Shown here: in pieces, positions 16,544-24,862 of the stretch
Position numbering within the stretch: the first letter of the stretch is position 1
How the letters are laid out: each line of letters opens with the position of its first letter
From: Oscillospiraceae bacterium
GTDB taxonomy: Bacteria; Bacillota; Clostridia; Oscillospirales; Oscillospiraceae
Reading direction: 5' to 3'
Assembly (NCBI GenBank): GCA_022801715.1
Contig: JAAWSV010000011.1
Coordinates: 1-62,028 of the forward strand
Length of the DNA: 62,028 nucleotides
Translations under genes and position numbers: made by a program
Notes under the pieces: model-generated
Database searches by the model: none
Told to the model about the DNA's origin: nothing
The model's input: the letters and a program-made list of their open reading frames with translations, nothing else

Positions 16544-17992
16544 ATGAGTATTTTGGATTGGATTATCGTACTGCTGTATTTGGCGGCTATGCTGGCCATC
16601 GGCTTCTTCGCCAGAGGGAAGATCGAGACCATGGACGACTTTATACTGGGCGGCAAGCGCTTCGGCCGGCTGGCCCTTATCGGCACCATTGTCTCTACCA
16701 TGGTGGGCTCCGGCATGACCATGGGCGCGGTGGGCACCGCTTATGGCAGCGGCTCCACCAGCACCGTGCCTTGGATGTATTTTGGCTTTGCCACGGGCCT
16801 GATCGTTATGGGGCTGATCGCCCCCAAGGTCCGGGAGACCAACACCCGCAGCTTGGCGGAGATGATGAATCTGAAGTTCGGCAAGGCTGCGCGTATTTGT
16901 ATGGCGATTCTGGTGACCTTCTATGCCGTCTCCATGGTAGCTATCAACATTGCCGGCCTGCGCACGGTGATTATCAACTGCTTCAACATCCCCATGGAGA
17001 GCGTGGCTCTGGTGACGGTAATAGCCGCTGTGGTGGCCATTGTCTATACCTCTGTGGGCGGCATGTACGCCGTGGTGTGGACTGACGTGGCCCAGTTTGC
17101 CATCATGTTCTTGGGGATTTTTATCTTCGCCCCCATCTTTGGTCTGGTGAAGGCCGGCGGTGTGGACGTGGTGGAGACCACCATGCAGGCGGCGGGAGCC
17201 TCCTTTACCAACCCCTTTGCCAACGGCGTCACCAGCGGCATGATCGGCATGATGCTGGCCTACTTCCTCTGCAGCCCCGGCGACCCCACCATGCCCCAGC
17301 GCGCCTTGGCCGCCAAGGACTCCGGCTCGGCAAAGTTTGCCTTCTTGGTCTCGGGCGGCATCGGCTACTATATGGGCTTGGCGCTGATTATTATCGGCTG
17401 CTGTGTCCGCGTGCTGCTGCCCAACATCGCTGACGGCAACTCTGTGCTGCCCCAGTTCATCCTCAACTACTACCCGCCGGTGGTCCGGGGCATTGTTATC
17501 GCCGGCCTCATTGCCGCGATCATGTCCTCTTTCGACTCCTTCCTGATCTTGGGCACCACCCACGTGATGTACGACATTGGGCGCACCATCAATCCCAAGC
17601 TACGCAACGAGACCATCCAAAAGGCTCTGCCCATCATCACCATCGCCATGGGCGTGGTGGGTATTGTGATTGCGCTGTTCATTACCAGCCTCTTCGATTT
17701 CCTCTATGTGGTGTTCTCCATCATGGGCTCAGCAATCTGCCCGGTGATGTTCGGAGGGCTGCTGTGGCGTAAGAAGCTCTCGTCCTTCGGCGCCACCGCC
17801 AGTATTCTGGCCGGCTCCATCGTTCCCACATACCTTTATGTGACCGTCGGCTACGATGTGTGGCTGGGCGATCCGATCTTCAGCGGTCTGGTGGCGGCTA
17901 TTGTGGCGTTGATCCTCGGCTCCCTCATTGTCAAGGACAAGAAGAGTCCCGAGGACTTCGAGGCCGAGGCCAGAGCCATGGCGGACGAGTAG
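16544..17992 (+). CDS. Sodium:solute symporter (SSS) family transporter
   Basis: The 482-residue, strongly hydrophobic product has about 13 predicted membrane segments. It shows SSS-family features: an N-terminal helix followed by DDFILGGKRFG, TIVSTMVGSGMTMG in the second helix, and VYTSVGGMYAVVWTDVAQF in the middle. These are the elements that shape the sodium and substrate sites. AAAGGAG precedes the start. It lies inside the amidinohydrolase island, so it most likely imports the island's substrate with sodium. The sequence alone does not show whether that is a methylarginine, another guanidino compound or an amino acid. A perfect 32-nt palindrome follows its stop. Confidence 0.93.
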   Translation: MSILDWIIVLLYLAAMLAIGFFARGKIETMDDFILGGKRFGRLALIGTIVSTMVGSGMTMGAVGTAYGSGSTSTVPWMYFGFATGLIVMGLIAPKVRETNTRSLAEMMNLKFGKAARICMAILVTFYAVSMVAINIAGLRTVIINCFNIPMESVALVTVIAAVVAIVYTSVGGMYAVVWTDVAQFAIMFLGIFIFAPIFGLVKAGGVDVVETTMQAAGASFTNPFANGVTSGMIGMMLAYFLCSPGDPTMPQRALAAKDSGSAKFAFLVSGGIGYYMGLALIIIGCCVRVLLPNIADGNSVLPQFILNYYPPVVRGIVIAGLIAAIMSSFDSFLILGTTHVMYDIGRTINPKLRNETIQKALPIITIAMGVVGIVIALFITSLFDFLYVVFSIMGSAICPVMFGGLLWRKKLSSFGATASILAGSIVPTYLYVTVGYDVWLGDPIFSGLVAAIVALILGSLIVKDKKSPEDFEAEARAMADE

Positions 17993-18027
17993 GCCTCTGG
18001 ATAGAACGAAGCACTAAGAGGATAAAG

Positions 18028-18059
18028 AGGAAGCACGCGCCGGCCGGCGCGTGCTTCCT
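18028..18059. repeat. Perfect 32-nt palindrome (16-bp arms, no loop)
   Basis: AGGAAGCACGCGCCGG at 18028-18043 is followed directly by its exact reverse complement. There is no downstream T-run on the plus strand. As RNA it would form a very stable hairpin that could stop 3' decay of the symporter message or act as a weak terminator before the dehydrogenase gene. Confidence 0.85.
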
Positions 18060-18104
18060 ACAAAATCAGGCGGCGCCGCCGCCGGAAAGGCAAGGTCATC
18101 AGAG

Positions 18105-19037
18105 ATGAAGATTTGTATTTTAGACGCCGGCCAGTTTGTGGAGAAGCCGGAGCTGCTGGACCCCCTCAAGCCCTTTGGTGAGATTACGATTTACAGCGGC
18201 ATGCCCGATTCGGCGGAGGAGGTGGCCCACCGGGCCGGGGACGCAGAGGTGGTGGCCTTCGCTGTCACCCAGCTGACCCGGGAGATGGTGGACGCCATGC
18301 CCAAGCTGAAAGTGCTCCAGTTCATTGGCACGGGGATGTGGAACTTTGTGGATGTGGACTATGCCCAGAGCAAGGGGATAAAGGTGCTCAATATTGAGGC
18401 CTACGGCAGCAACGCGGTGGCGGAGTTCGCCGTGTGTCTCACCGCGGCGCTGGCGCGCAATGTAGTGCCGGCGGTGAACATCATCAAATCCGGCGGCTGG
18501 GATACCGACGGTCTGGGCGGTCGGGAGATTGCCGGCTCCACGGTAGGTGTCATCGGCACCGGGGCCATCGGCCGTCTGGTGGTGGAGAAGTTCATCGGCT
18601 TGGGGGCCCATGTTATCGCCAACGACATCTTTGAGAGCGACTATCTCAAGGAGAAGTACGGTATAGAGTATGTCTCCTTGGAGGAGATCTTCCGGCGTTC
18701 GGACATCATCTCCCTGCACATGAAGGTGACAAAGGAGAATGAGAAGCTCATCGACAGGAAGTACTTCTCCCTGATGAAAAAGAACGCCCTCTTTATCAAT
18801 GTGGCCCGGGCGGAGCTGGTGAATATCGAGGATCTCTATGACGCGCTGTCCGGCGGTCACATCGGCGGGGCCGCGATTGATGTCTTTACCAGCGAGCCTC
18901 CGGGGGAACTGGAGCAGAAGCTGACGGCACTGCCCAATGTCATAGGCACCCCCCACATCGGCTTCTACACCGAGCAGTCCAACGACAACTCCATTCGGAT
19001 GTCCGCAGCCTCCATTGTCAAGGCCTTGGAGGACTGA
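18105..19037 (+). CDS. D-isomer-specific 2-hydroxyacid dehydrogenase
   Basis: The 310-residue NAD(P)-dependent oxidoreductase has the Rossmann motif GTGAIG at 151-156 and the catalytic residues of the family: R235 in NVARAEL, E264 in FTSEPP and H284 in GTPHIG. It interconverts 2-keto acids and D-2-hydroxy acids in the cytosol. The start at 18105 has only a modest AAGG site about 10 nt upstream; an ORF start 54 nt earlier lies inside the palindrome region and is less likely. Next to two aminotransferases, it is well placed to reduce the keto acid made by transamination. The substrate is unknown. Confidence 0.92.
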   Translation: MKICILDAGQFVEKPELLDPLKPFGEITIYSGMPDSAEEVAHRAGDAEVVAFAVTQLTREMVDAMPKLKVLQFIGTGMWNFVDVDYAQSKGIKVLNIEAYGSNAVAEFAVCLTAALARNVVPAVNIIKSGGWDTDGLGGREIAGSTVGVIGTGAIGRLVVEKFIGLGAHVIANDIFESDYLKEKYGIEYVSLEEIFRRSDIISLHMKVTKENEKLIDRKYFSLMKKNALFINVARAELVNIEDLYDALSGGHIGGAAIDVFTSEPPGELEQKLTALPNVIGTPHIGFYTEQSNDNSIRMSAASIVKALED

Positions 19038-19080
19038 TCCCGCCGACAGGAGAGAAAGAGGAAGGGAGAGAGAAGAAGTT

Positions 19081-19956
19081 ATGAACTATGGCTGCCAATC
19101 CATGACTGGAAAGATCCAGTCCATTCTGTTAAAACGCCCGGAGCAGGCCTTTATCAGTCAGGAGAACTTAGACAAAACTTGGGAGGACTTCCGCTACTTC
19201 GGCTGTCCGGACTATCAGCAGGTGCTCAAGGAGTACGATGCCTTTGAGCAGATTATCCGGGACCACGTCCCCAATGTGTACTACCTGCCCCAAGATGCCC
19301 GGGGCGGCTTGGACTCCATCTATACCCATGATCCGCTGAAGATCACCCGGAAGGGTGCGGTGTACTTCCCCATGGGCAAGGCCCTGCGGAGCAAAGAGTC
19401 TCTGGCCACGGAGGAGTTCCTTCAGAACCACGGCGTCCCCACCTTGGGGCGCATCACGGCGCCGGGCCGCATGGAGGGCGGAGACGTGTTGTGGCTGGAT
19501 GAGCGGACGGTGGCCATCGGCCGGGGTTACCGCACCAACGACGAGGGGATCCGCCAGTTCAAGGAAATCACCAAGGACGTGATTAACGAGTATATCATCG
19601 TCCCCATGCCCCATGGTGACGGCGAGGACTGCTGCCTGCATCTGATGAGCATCATCAGCTTAGTAGACAGGGATATTGCGGTGGTCTACTCCCGCTACAT
19701 GCCGGTGATGTTCCGGGAGTATCTTCTCAGCCGGGGCATGACGCTGCTGGAGTGCAACGATGAGGAGTACGACTACTTGGGCACCAACCTGCTGGCCTTG
19801 GAACCGGGGGTGTGCATCCTCATCGAGGGCTGTCCGGAGATCGAGGCGAAGCTGCGCCGGGCCGGCGTTACCGTACACACCTATCCCGGCCGGGAGCTGT
19901 CCTATCGGGGCACCGGCGGTCCTACCTGCCTGACCTGCCCGGTGGAGCGTCTGTAG
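19081..19956 (+). CDS. Second amidinohydrolase (DDAH/arginine deiminase superfamily)
   Basis: The 291-residue product starts at 19081 behind GGAGAGAGAAG. It has the superfamily pattern E132 in RMEGGD, H187 in CCLHLMS, and C283 or C286 in GGPTCLTCP, with THDPLKITRKGA in place of the substrate-acid segment of DDAH. It is longer than the first enzyme and clearly diverged from it, so it probably handles a related but different guanidino compound or a second step. It is the last gene of the plus-strand run and is followed by a strong terminator. Arginine deiminase itself is usually over 400 residues, so that assignment is unlikely. Confidence 0.85.
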   Translation: MNYGCQSMTGKIQSILLKRPEQAFISQENLDKTWEDFRYFGCPDYQQVLKEYDAFEQIIRDHVPNVYYLPQDARGGLDSIYTHDPLKITRKGAVYFPMGKALRSKESLATEEFLQNHGVPTLGRITAPGRMEGGDVLWLDERTVAIGRGYRTNDEGIRQFKEITKDVINEYIIVPMPHGDGEDCCLHLMSIISLVDRDIAVVYSRYMPVMFREYLLSRGMTLLECNDEEYDYLGTNLLALEPGVCILIEGCPEIEAKLRRAGVTVHTYPGRELSYRGTGGPTCLTCPVERL

Positions 19957-20008
19957 TCCCTCCCAATAGGAGAGCGGTGCAGTAAAAAAAGCGTATTAGG
20001 CAAGAAGA

Positions 20009-20050
20009 GCCGCCCTGCTGAACAAGCTGTTCAGCAGGGCGGCTTGGTTT
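20009..20050. terminator. Bidirectional terminator between convergent genes
   Basis: GCCGCCCTGCTGAACA (20009-20024) pairs with TGTTCAGCAGGGCGGC (20028-20043). T-rich tracts lie on both sides, serving the plus-strand island and the minus-strand aminotransferase gene. Confidence 0.88.
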
Positions 20051-20089
20051 GTTCCGGTGATACGGTCAATTGTGCATCCCTGCGGCGGC

Positions 20090-21259
20090 TTACTTTCCGC
20101 CAAAGAGGGGCATTTTCTCGATGCGGTTGAAGGCCTCCTCCAGCGCGTCGATGCCCACGGTGCAGGCAATGCGCACGTAACCCTCGCCGCACCGGCCGAA
20201 GGAGATACCAGGGATGGTCAGCACATGGGCCTCCCGGAGGATTATGTCGCTGGCCTCCTCGGAGCTGAGGCCCGTGTCCTTGATGTTGATGAACAGGTAG
20301 AATGTCCCCTTGGGCGGGTAGAGCACGTGCATGTTGGGAATCTTGTTGATCCGCTCCGCCGCGTAGAAGGTCCGGCGGCGGTACTCCTCCACCATGGCGG
20401 GCTGGACTGTCTTGCGGTTTTGCAGGGCGTAGATAGCCGCACGCTGGGAGATGGAGGGGGCGGTAAACACCACGTTCTCGTTGATCTGCTGGAAGGTTTT
20501 GACCAGATACGGCGGGGCGATGAGCTGCCCGATGCGCCAGCCGGTCATGGTGAAGTTCTTGGAGAAGCTGTTGATGGTGATGGTCCGCTCCCGCATGCCC
20601 GGCAGGGAGGCGATGGGGACAAAGGGGTGCTGGTAGCTGAAGGAGGTGTAGATATCGTCGGCGATGACGATGAGATCGTGCTTGATGGCGATCTCCGCGA
20701 TCTTCTCCATGGTCTCCACCGTGAGGCAGCTGCCGGTGGGATTGCTGGGGGTGTTAATGACCAAGGCCTTGGTCCGCTCGGTAATCAGGCTCTCCAGACG
20801 CTCCACGCTGATCTGAAAGTCCTCCTCCTCGTAGGTGGGCAGCTCCACCGGAATGCCGCGGGCCAGCTCCACCTGTTGGGGGTAGGGGGTGAAGAAAGGG
20901 GCTTGGAGGATCACCTCGTCCCCGTCGTCCAAGATGGCCTCCAAGGCCAAGTACATGGCAAAGCACCCGCTGGCGGCCACAAAAACCTCCGGCACGGTGA
21001 CTTCCATGTTGTACTCTTCTTGGTAGAAGCGGCATATCTCCCCCCGCAGCTCCGGATCTCCGGCAAAGTCGGTGTACTTGGTGTGGCCGGCCTTGGCGTC
21101 GGCATAGGATTTGTCGATAATCAGCTCGTGTGTGATGAGGTCCGGGTCGCCTAAGCTCAGATTGATAACGTCGTCATAGTTCTTGGCTAAGTCGTCCACC
21201 TTCCCCATGGGGGTGGTCTGGTCCTTCCAGTACCGCTTGGCAATAAATCTGTGTTTCAT
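20090..21259 (-). CDS. PLP-dependent aminotransferase, class I/II (second paralogue)
   Basis: The 389-residue product is a paralogue of the 15193-16353 enzyme, with NTPSNPTG, DDIYTSF and the PLP lysine K234 in NSFSKNFTMTGWR. AGGAGG precedes the start at 21259. It is transcribed toward the island and ends at the shared terminator, with its own upstream region of about 280 nt. Duplication within one locus suggests two transamination steps or different substrate ranges in the same pathway. Separate transcription may mean different regulation. Aspartate-type aminotransferases of this fold are hard to separate by sequence, so the substrate is open. Confidence 0.92.
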   Translation of the reverse strand: MKHRFIAKRYWKDQTTPMGKVDDLAKNYDDVINLSLGDPDLITHELIIDKSYADAKAGHTKYTDFAGDPELRGEICRFYQEEYNMEVTVPEVFVAASGCFAMYLALEAILDDGDEVILQAPFFTPYPQQVELARGIPVELPTYEEEDFQISVERLESLITERTKALVINTPSNPTGSCLTVETMEKIAEIAIKHDLIVIADDIYTSFSYQHPFVPIASLPGMRERTITINSFSKNFTMTGWRIGQLIAPPYLVKTFQQINENVVFTAPSISQRAAIYALQNRKTVQPAMVEEYRRRTFYAAERINKIPNMHVLYPPKGTFYLFINIKDTGLSSEEASDIILREAHVLTIPGISFGRCGEGYVRIACTVGIDALEEAFNRIEKMPLFGGK

Positions 21260-21542
21260 TGGCGTGTCCTCCTATCCAACGGGCGTTTTTGCTGTGTCTT
21301 CTGTTACTCTATAGTAAAGTATAATCTTACGTGATAGTCAAGTGGAAAATTTCATTTTTGAGGAAAATTTTTCGGAAAGGTAAACGCCTCCTACCCAATC
21401 CGAGAGAATCTTTGTCAGCAACTCAGATTAGATAAAAACGATTTCTCCCTGTATCCTTTTTGTTTTTAATGAAGGATAGGAAAACAACTGCCAACTGTCC
21501 AACTATCGGCCATGGCCGTTATAAAAATATCGCACACCAAAA

Positions 21543-21770
21543 TCACAGCCTATCCTCTGCCCACACTTTGCACTGCAGTCCCAATAGCTCTCCGGCCTCC
21601 TCCGGTGTGCTGCCGGTCTCCCTGAGGTAGCGGTAAATGCAGGCGTCCTCTGCGCAGATGGGGCCTAATTCTGTTTCATAGCAGGCGTCGCCGTAAAAAA
21701 TATTGCCGCCGCAGACTGCGCAGCGGCAGGAAGGAACTTGATCCGGGCGGCTGATTTGGCTGTATCTCAT
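21543..21770 (-). CDS. Small zinc-ribbon-like protein
   Basis: The 75-residue product has a cysteine-rich centre, CRCAVCGGNIFYGDACYETE followed shortly by ICAEDAC, which fits a treble-clef or ribbon zinc site. The C-terminal part (STPEEAGELLGL) is helical. A GGGGGG tract lies about 8 nt before the ATG. It stands alone, with no obvious partner. Similar short proteins occur in Oscillospiraceae genomes, but I know no function. Confidence 0.7.
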   Translation of the reverse strand: MRYSQISRPDQVPSCRCAVCGGNIFYGDACYETELGPICAEDACIYRYLRETGSTPEEAGELLGLQCKVWAEDRL

Positions 21771-21904
21771 ATCTTTACCCCCCTATACACATGCGCACTC
21801 TGCCGTGGCTTGTCCAGTTGCTTCATGTTATCCTCCTTAACTATAGGCTCTGCGGATGGCAGCTGTCTGTATGCTCCATCCTATGCGGCACAGGCACAAA
21901 ATAG

Positions 21905-21951
21905 ACAGAGAAAGAGGGGACAGGCCGACGGCCTGTCCCCTCTTTCTCTGT
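21905..21951 (-). terminator. 22-bp perfect hairpin terminator
   Basis: ACAGAGAAAGAGGGGACAGG (first 20 bases from 21905) begins an arm of 22 nt that pairs perfectly with 21930-21951 around a 3-nt loop. On the minus strand it is followed by CTATTTTG. It ends the transcript of the 22012-22281 gene. Confidence 0.85.
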
Positions 21952-22011
21952 GTTCCAAACCCATTTCCGGGCTTCTATTACACCATTTTCCCGTCCCAGT
22001 GGGACGGCTTT

Positions 22012-22281
22012 TTACTTCAGCAGCTTGATCTTGCCAATCAGGGGGACTTCCTTCTCCTCCTCCTTGATGGCGTAGATCAGACCCATAATCCAGCAGACTA
22101 AGCACAGGAGGGCCACGACGATGTTCACGATGGGAATAAACGCGCCCACGCTGCCCACCAGCCAGATGGCCAAGGCCTGATTGATATGGAACTTCGCCCC
22201 CTCCTTGTCGCCGGCTACCAGCGCAACAATCAGCCCGATCCAAGTGATGTACGCAATAATTCCTGTCATTTTCTTATCCAT
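22012..22281 (-). CDS. Small membrane protein (DUF4870/Tic20-like)
   Basis: The start at 22281 is chosen for its GTAGGAGAG site; the longer frame to 22383 has none. The 89-residue product has ITWIGLIVALVAGDKEG, then FHINQALAIWLVGS and two hydrophobic helices near the C-terminus. This is the pattern of small DUF4870/Tic20-type membrane proteins of Firmicutes, whose function is unknown. It is followed by a strong terminator and preceded by a short AT-rich leader, so it is probably a single-gene transcript. Confidence 0.75.
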   Translation of the reverse strand: MDKKMTGIIAYITWIGLIVALVAGDKEGAKFHINQALAIWLVGSVGAFIPIVNIVVALLCLVCWIMGLIYAIKEEEKEVPLIGKIKLLK

Positions 22282-22400
22282 ATACTTCTCTCCTACCCTT
22301 GACATATTTTTCGACGCCCAGTAAGAGCATCCTTCCATAGTATAGCAACTGCGGTCTCCGCCGTCAACACCTTTTTCGACCAAAACAGCTTCTTAACACC

Positions 22401-23318
22401 CTACCGCCGGCGCCCCCGCGAGAACAGGGGGAAACAGGCCGGCCAGAGGCAGCCGGCCACTATCACCACCGCAAAATAGCGCAGGGCGTTTGATGCCAAA
22501 TGCCCCCCAAACAGCATGTTTAACAGAGGCTTCAGCCCCTCCTTCACCGCCAGTACCACCGCAAAACCGATAATCAGCTTCAGCACCTGACCGCCTATGG
22601 GGGCAGCGGTGTCGAAACGGAGAAAGCGGTCGTCGATGAAGTGGGCCACATTCACCCCCAGCACCGCCCCCAAGAGGGAGTAGGCGTTCTTTACGCCCTC
22701 GGCGTAGTTGTCCGGGTCGATGTCCGCCGGGAAGGGGAAAAACTCCACAAAGAGCACATAGGAGGCCGCCGCTGCCGCCATGATCAGCAAAATCAAGTAC
22801 AGCCGCCCCGGATTCCGGTCCGCATCAGCAAACAGGGGATGCAGCAGGAACACCAGCACCAGCGCCAGAACAAAGGACACCCCTACGTCCAAGGGCGTAT
22901 GGACGCCCAAGTACATCCGGGAGATTGGCACCAAGATCACCGGAATCCACGCCGCCGCCCGGAGCCAGTTGTGCCGGGTGGTGATGGAGATGGCAGCAAA
23001 GGTACCCACCACGTTCTGGGTGTGGCCGCTGGGAAAGCTGTAGCCTGTGGCCTCCGCCCGGGCGGACTCCACTATGGTGAAGTTCGGGTCTCTCACCCAT
23101 GGCCGGGGAATGCGGAACACCAGCTTCAAAAACTGGTTGAGGATCGTCCCCACAAAGCCCACCGCCATCAGGTAGTAGCCCCGGTTTTTGTCCACGCACC
23201 AGAAAATCAGCAGCGCCGCCACTAAAAAGACGGCCTCCTCCCCCAAATGGGTAATCAAGCTCATGATCTGGTCCAGTACCGGGCTGCGGATGGACTCAAA
23301 AAAGTATAAAATGCCCAT
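22401..23318 (-). CDS. PAP2-family membrane phosphatase
   Basis: The start at 23318 follows GGGAGG with ideal spacing; a longer frame to 23429 has no such site. The 305-residue membrane protein has all three PAP2 motifs: KLVFRIPRPW, FPSGHT, and SRMYLGVHTPLD. The family dephosphorylates lipid phosphates such as phosphatidic acid or undecaprenyl pyrophosphate at the outer face of the membrane. Several further hydrophobic helices follow the catalytic core, making it longer than minimal PAP2 enzymes. The lipid substrate cannot be told from sequence. It lies near cardiolipin synthase and lipid kinase genes but in a separate transcript. Confidence 0.9.
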   Translation of the reverse strand: MGILYFFESIRSPVLDQIMSLITHLGEEAVFLVAALLIFWCVDKNRGYYLMAVGFVGTILNQFLKLVFRIPRPWVRDPNFTIVESARAEATGYSFPSGHTQNVVGTFAAISITTRHNWLRAAAWIPVILVPISRMYLGVHTPLDVGVSFVLALVLVFLLHPLFADADRNPGRLYLILLIMAAAAASYVLFVEFFPFPADIDPDNYAEGVKNAYSLLGAVLGVNVAHFIDDRFLRFDTAAPIGGQVLKLIIGFAVVLAVKEGLKPLLNMLFGGHLASNALRYFAVVIVAGCLWPACFPLFSRGRRR

Positions 23319-23438
23319 AAAACCTCCCTTAGCCGGCACGAAGTAGGCGGAGAACAGAGATCCCGCTCTGTGGCAGGCCAATAGAAGAAGTATATCACGG
23401 TTGGGCACAATACGCAACTTTTTTTGCAAAAAGGCCGG

Positions 23439-24092
23439 TCAGCGGACCTCCGCGCCGCCCCACTCCACCACAGTGAAGCCCTCCCGCTGAAGGGGCTGGA
23501 AGGTCTGGGGAACCATCTCCACCGGCTCCTCTATGGGGCTCCACGCCATAAAGACCCGCAGAAGGCTGTCCGGGGCCGGGGTAATGGTCAACTGGGCGCT
23601 GTCGGTATACCGCTCCCTTTGGAAGGCAATGCGGTTGTAGGGGTTCTCCTGCATTTTGGGCAGCCAGTAGACGATAAACTCGTTGTATTCCCGGGGTGTC
23701 AAGCCCATCTCTGAGAGGGTACGGCGCAGAAATTCTCCTGTGTCCGCACCGGCCACACAGAATCCCTCTGAGAAGTCGTACTCTCTGTCCGTGACCCCCT
23801 CCCAGAAGAGGTAGCTGTAGCTCCCCCCCTCCTCGTCATAGAGGGTGCCGTCGGGCAGGGCCCGCACCTGCCAGCCGCCGTCGGGATAGGCGGGCCAGGT
23901 GGCGGTGAGGGTGCCTTGAAAGTCCAGCTGGACAGATACCTCTGTCTCCTCCTCCGGATAGAGATAGATTACCGGCTTGGCGTTTCCGGCGCCGGAATGG
24001 TCCTCCTCCCCGCCGGTCTGTCGGCAGGCGGCGAGGACGGTTAAAAGAGCGAGGGCGATCAGAGCTAAGAGCAGCATAGTACACTTTTTCAT
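23439..24092 (-). CDS. Conserved lipoprotein of unknown function
   Basis: The 217-residue product begins with a lipoprotein signal ending in LAAC. The mature part contains KPVIYLYPEEETEVSVQLDF, then SYLFWEGVTD, FSEGFCVAG and FIVYWLPKM. I recall this as a recurring family of secreted Clostridia proteins without an assigned role. It is divergent from the yjdF transcript. The two cysteines outside the lipobox are few, and no catalytic pattern is visible. Confidence 0.75.
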   Translation of the reverse strand: MKKCTMLLLALIALALLTVLAACRQTGGEEDHSGAGNAKPVIYLYPEEETEVSVQLDFQGTLTATWPAYPDGGWQVRALPDGTLYDEEGGSYSYLFWEGVTDREYDFSEGFCVAGADTGEFLRRTLSEMGLTPREYNEFIVYWLPKMQENPYNRIAFQRERYTDSAQLTITPAPDSLLRVFMAWSPIEEPVEMVPQTFQPLQREGFTVVEWGGAEVR

Positions 24093-24162
24093 GACGGACG
24101 CCTCCTTATTTGATAAAAATGGGACTCTGTCTCTATAGACGCTGGAAAGGGGCAGATGTGCC

Positions 24163-24191
24163 TTGCATCCGGCGTTTTTTTGCGCTATACT
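24163..24191 (+). promoter_or_regulatory. Promoter of the yjdF transcript
   Basis: TTGCAT (24163-24168), a 17-nt spacer and TATACT (24186-24191) lie just before the leader RNA. Confidence 0.65.
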
Positions 24192-24193
24192 GG

Positions 24194-24330
24194 TTCCGCG
24201 GAGATAAAAACACAGCCCGGTCGGTAGTCCGGGCGCGGCGGGGCGGGGACGCCGCCTCCCCCCCTTCCGCCGTCAGTAACCTGCCTCCTTGGTTGTCCGT
24301 TCTCTGTGACGAAACAAAAGGAGGACTTAC
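24194..24330 (+). ncRNA. Probable yjdF (azaaromatic-sensing) riboswitch
   Basis: The leader starts GCGGAGATAAAAACAC, then has the hairpin CCCGG-TCGGTAGT-CCGGG, a GC-rich arm, and GTAACCTGCCTCCTT. It ends at the ribosome site of a yjdF gene. CCTCCTT (24284-24290) is exactly complementary to AAGGAGG (24318-24324), so a ligand-dependent switch could hide the Shine-Dalgarno. yjdF-motif RNAs are known to bind azaaromatic compounds and to control yjdF translation. The class call rests on gene context and remembered motifs, not on a covariance search. Confidence 0.75.
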
Positions 24331-24333
24331 ACC

Positions 24334-24753
24334 ATGGCGATTTCACAGGCATCCCTGACAGTATTTTTCGAGGCCCCCTTCTGGGTGGGACTCTACGAGC
24401 GGCGGGAGGCGGGACATTACCGCGTCTGCCGCATCGTATTCGGCCCGGAGCCCAAGGACTATGAGGTGCTGGACTACCTGCTCCAGAACTTCCACCGTCT
24501 GTCCTTCTCCCCCGCCCTCCCCGACGGTGCAGGGCCAGCACAGGCGGGAAACCCCAAGCGGCGGCAGCGGGAGATTCAGCGGAGCCTCCAAAGGCCGGTG
24601 AAGCGCACCAAGGCCCAGCAGGCCCTGTCCCTCCAGCGGGAGGCGGGGAAGGAGCGGCGGAGCCAGAGCGGCAGGGCGGCAAAGGAGGCGGAGACCGAGC
24701 GGCAATTTGCCCTCCGCCAGCAGAAGCGGAGGGCGAAGCACCGGGGACGCTGA
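24334..24753 (+). CDS. yjdF: YjdF-family protein (DUF2992)
   Basis: The 139-residue product has the YjdF hallmark N-terminus: LTVFFEAPFWVGLYERRE, then RIVFGPEPKDYEVLDYLLQN. A very basic, Arg/Lys/Gln-rich helical tail follows (RRQREIQRSLQRPVKRTKAQ and beyond). The family has no established biochemical role. Its riboswitch senses aromatic heterocycles, so defence against such compounds is suspected. Translation probably depends on freeing the AAGGAGG site sequestered by the leader. A strong terminator follows, so it is monocistronic. Confidence 0.9.
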   Translation: MAISQASLTVFFEAPFWVGLYERREAGHYRVCRIVFGPEPKDYEVLDYLLQNFHRLSFSPALPDGAGPAQAGNPKRRQREIQRSLQRPVKRTKAQQALSLQREAGKERRSQSGRAAKEAETERQFALRQQKRRAKHRGR

Positions 24754-24788
24754 ACGCCGGTCGCTGGCTCTCCGGCAGTGTGAAAAAG

Positions 24789-24842
24789 CGGGAGAGAAGT
24801 CCTGTTTGGGGCTTCTCTCCCGTCTTTTTTTGCAGAGAGGCG
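24789..24842 (+). terminator. Terminator after yjdF
   Basis: CGGGAGAGAAG (24789-24799) pairs with CTTCTCTCCCG (24822-24832), followed by TCTTTTTTTG. Confidence 0.9.
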
Positions 24843-24862
24843 CTATGCCGGCGATCCGCGCC

